DNA of 12,718 bases from JAXDLH01 sp034666705 (lineage in GTDB: Bacteria > Chloroflexota > UBA6077 > SHYK01), in NCBI GenBank assembly GCA_034666705.1, contig JAXDLH010000338.1, positions 1 to 12,718 on the forward strand, written 5' to 3'. The notes beneath the pieces are model-generated. The model searched no databases and was not told the DNA's origin. It worked only from the letters and a program-made list of their open reading frames with translations. The translations under genes were made by a program, and so were the position numbers. Positions 12,640 through 12,718 of the stretch are shown piece by piece. Within the stretch, counting starts at the first letter, position 1. Every line of letters starts with the position of its first letter.

Positions 12640-12718
12640 TCATGAACGATCGCGGGCCGCATGGCCGAGTAAACCCGCCACCCACCGATTGCTCGCCGCG
12701 CTCTCCTTGGCCACGTCA
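12640..12718 (-). CDS. Possible C-terminal end of a minus-strand gene (runs off right edge)
   Basis: One minus-strand frame is open from the right edge to TGA at 12640-12642 and encodes DVAKESAASNRWVAGLLGH... over 25 codons, 18 of which end in G or C, in line with coding sequence here. If real, it ends 51 bp before the second aldo/keto reductase and could be cotranscribed with it. The fragment is too short to identify a family, and a neighbouring frame is also open, so this is a weak call. Confidence 0.3.
   Translation of the reverse strand, partial: DVAKESAASNRWVAGLLGHAARDRS

Noticed and set aside
1..12718. CRISPR arrays, tRNA or rRNA genes, transposases, phage genes, toxin-antitoxin pairs
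   Set aside because: Reading both strands showed no regularly spaced repeats, cloverleaf signals or recognisable mobile-element proteins.

Overview
The window is dense, high-GC bacterial chromosome with short intergenic gaps, frequent GTG starts and clear Shine-Dalgarno sites. Gene content, the T/P-rich secreted DUF11-type protein, the chimeric phosphatase-like/propeller protein and an intergenic REP-like element suggest a Chloroflexota bacterium, perhaps Thermomicrobia-like. That placement is inference from gene style; no rRNA or other taxonomic marker is present. I see no phage, transposase, CRISPR array, toxin-antitoxin pair or tRNA, so this reads as core chromosome.

Layout. On the left, all on the minus strand: the N-terminal 147 codons of a Lon protease (runs off the edge), a strong hairpin terminator, then a secreted or membrane-anchored protein with a T/P/S stalk and one DUF11-like domain. 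Next comes a tightly overlapping three-gene cobalamin operon transcribed cbiB > cobD-like > cobQ (5417 down to 1908). These three enzymes together convert adenosylcobyrinic acid a,c-diamide to adenosylcobinamide phosphate: CobQ makes cobyric acid, CobD makes aminopropanol phosphate, and CbiB joins the two.

From 5556 transcription switches to the plus strand, away from cbiB, across a 138-bp divergent promoter region that contains a symmetrical inverted repeat. The plus-strand genes are a 752-residue protein (degenerate PP2C-like domain, disordered linker, one membrane helix, C-terminal beta-propeller-like region), tsaD (tRNA t6A synthesis), glpX (class II fructose-1,6-bisphosphatase) and an aldo/keto reductase. 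A second, only distantly similar aldo/keto reductase converges from the minus strand. The gap between the two reductases carries a REP-like repeat and a possible eroded coding tail. The extreme right edge may hold the last 25 codons of another minus-strand gene.

The items most worth a second look are the pseudophosphatase-propeller fusion beside tsaD, the operator-like dyad between the two divergent promoters, and the pseudoknot-capable leader between cobQ and the secreted protein gene. No obviously new multi-gene system is visible.
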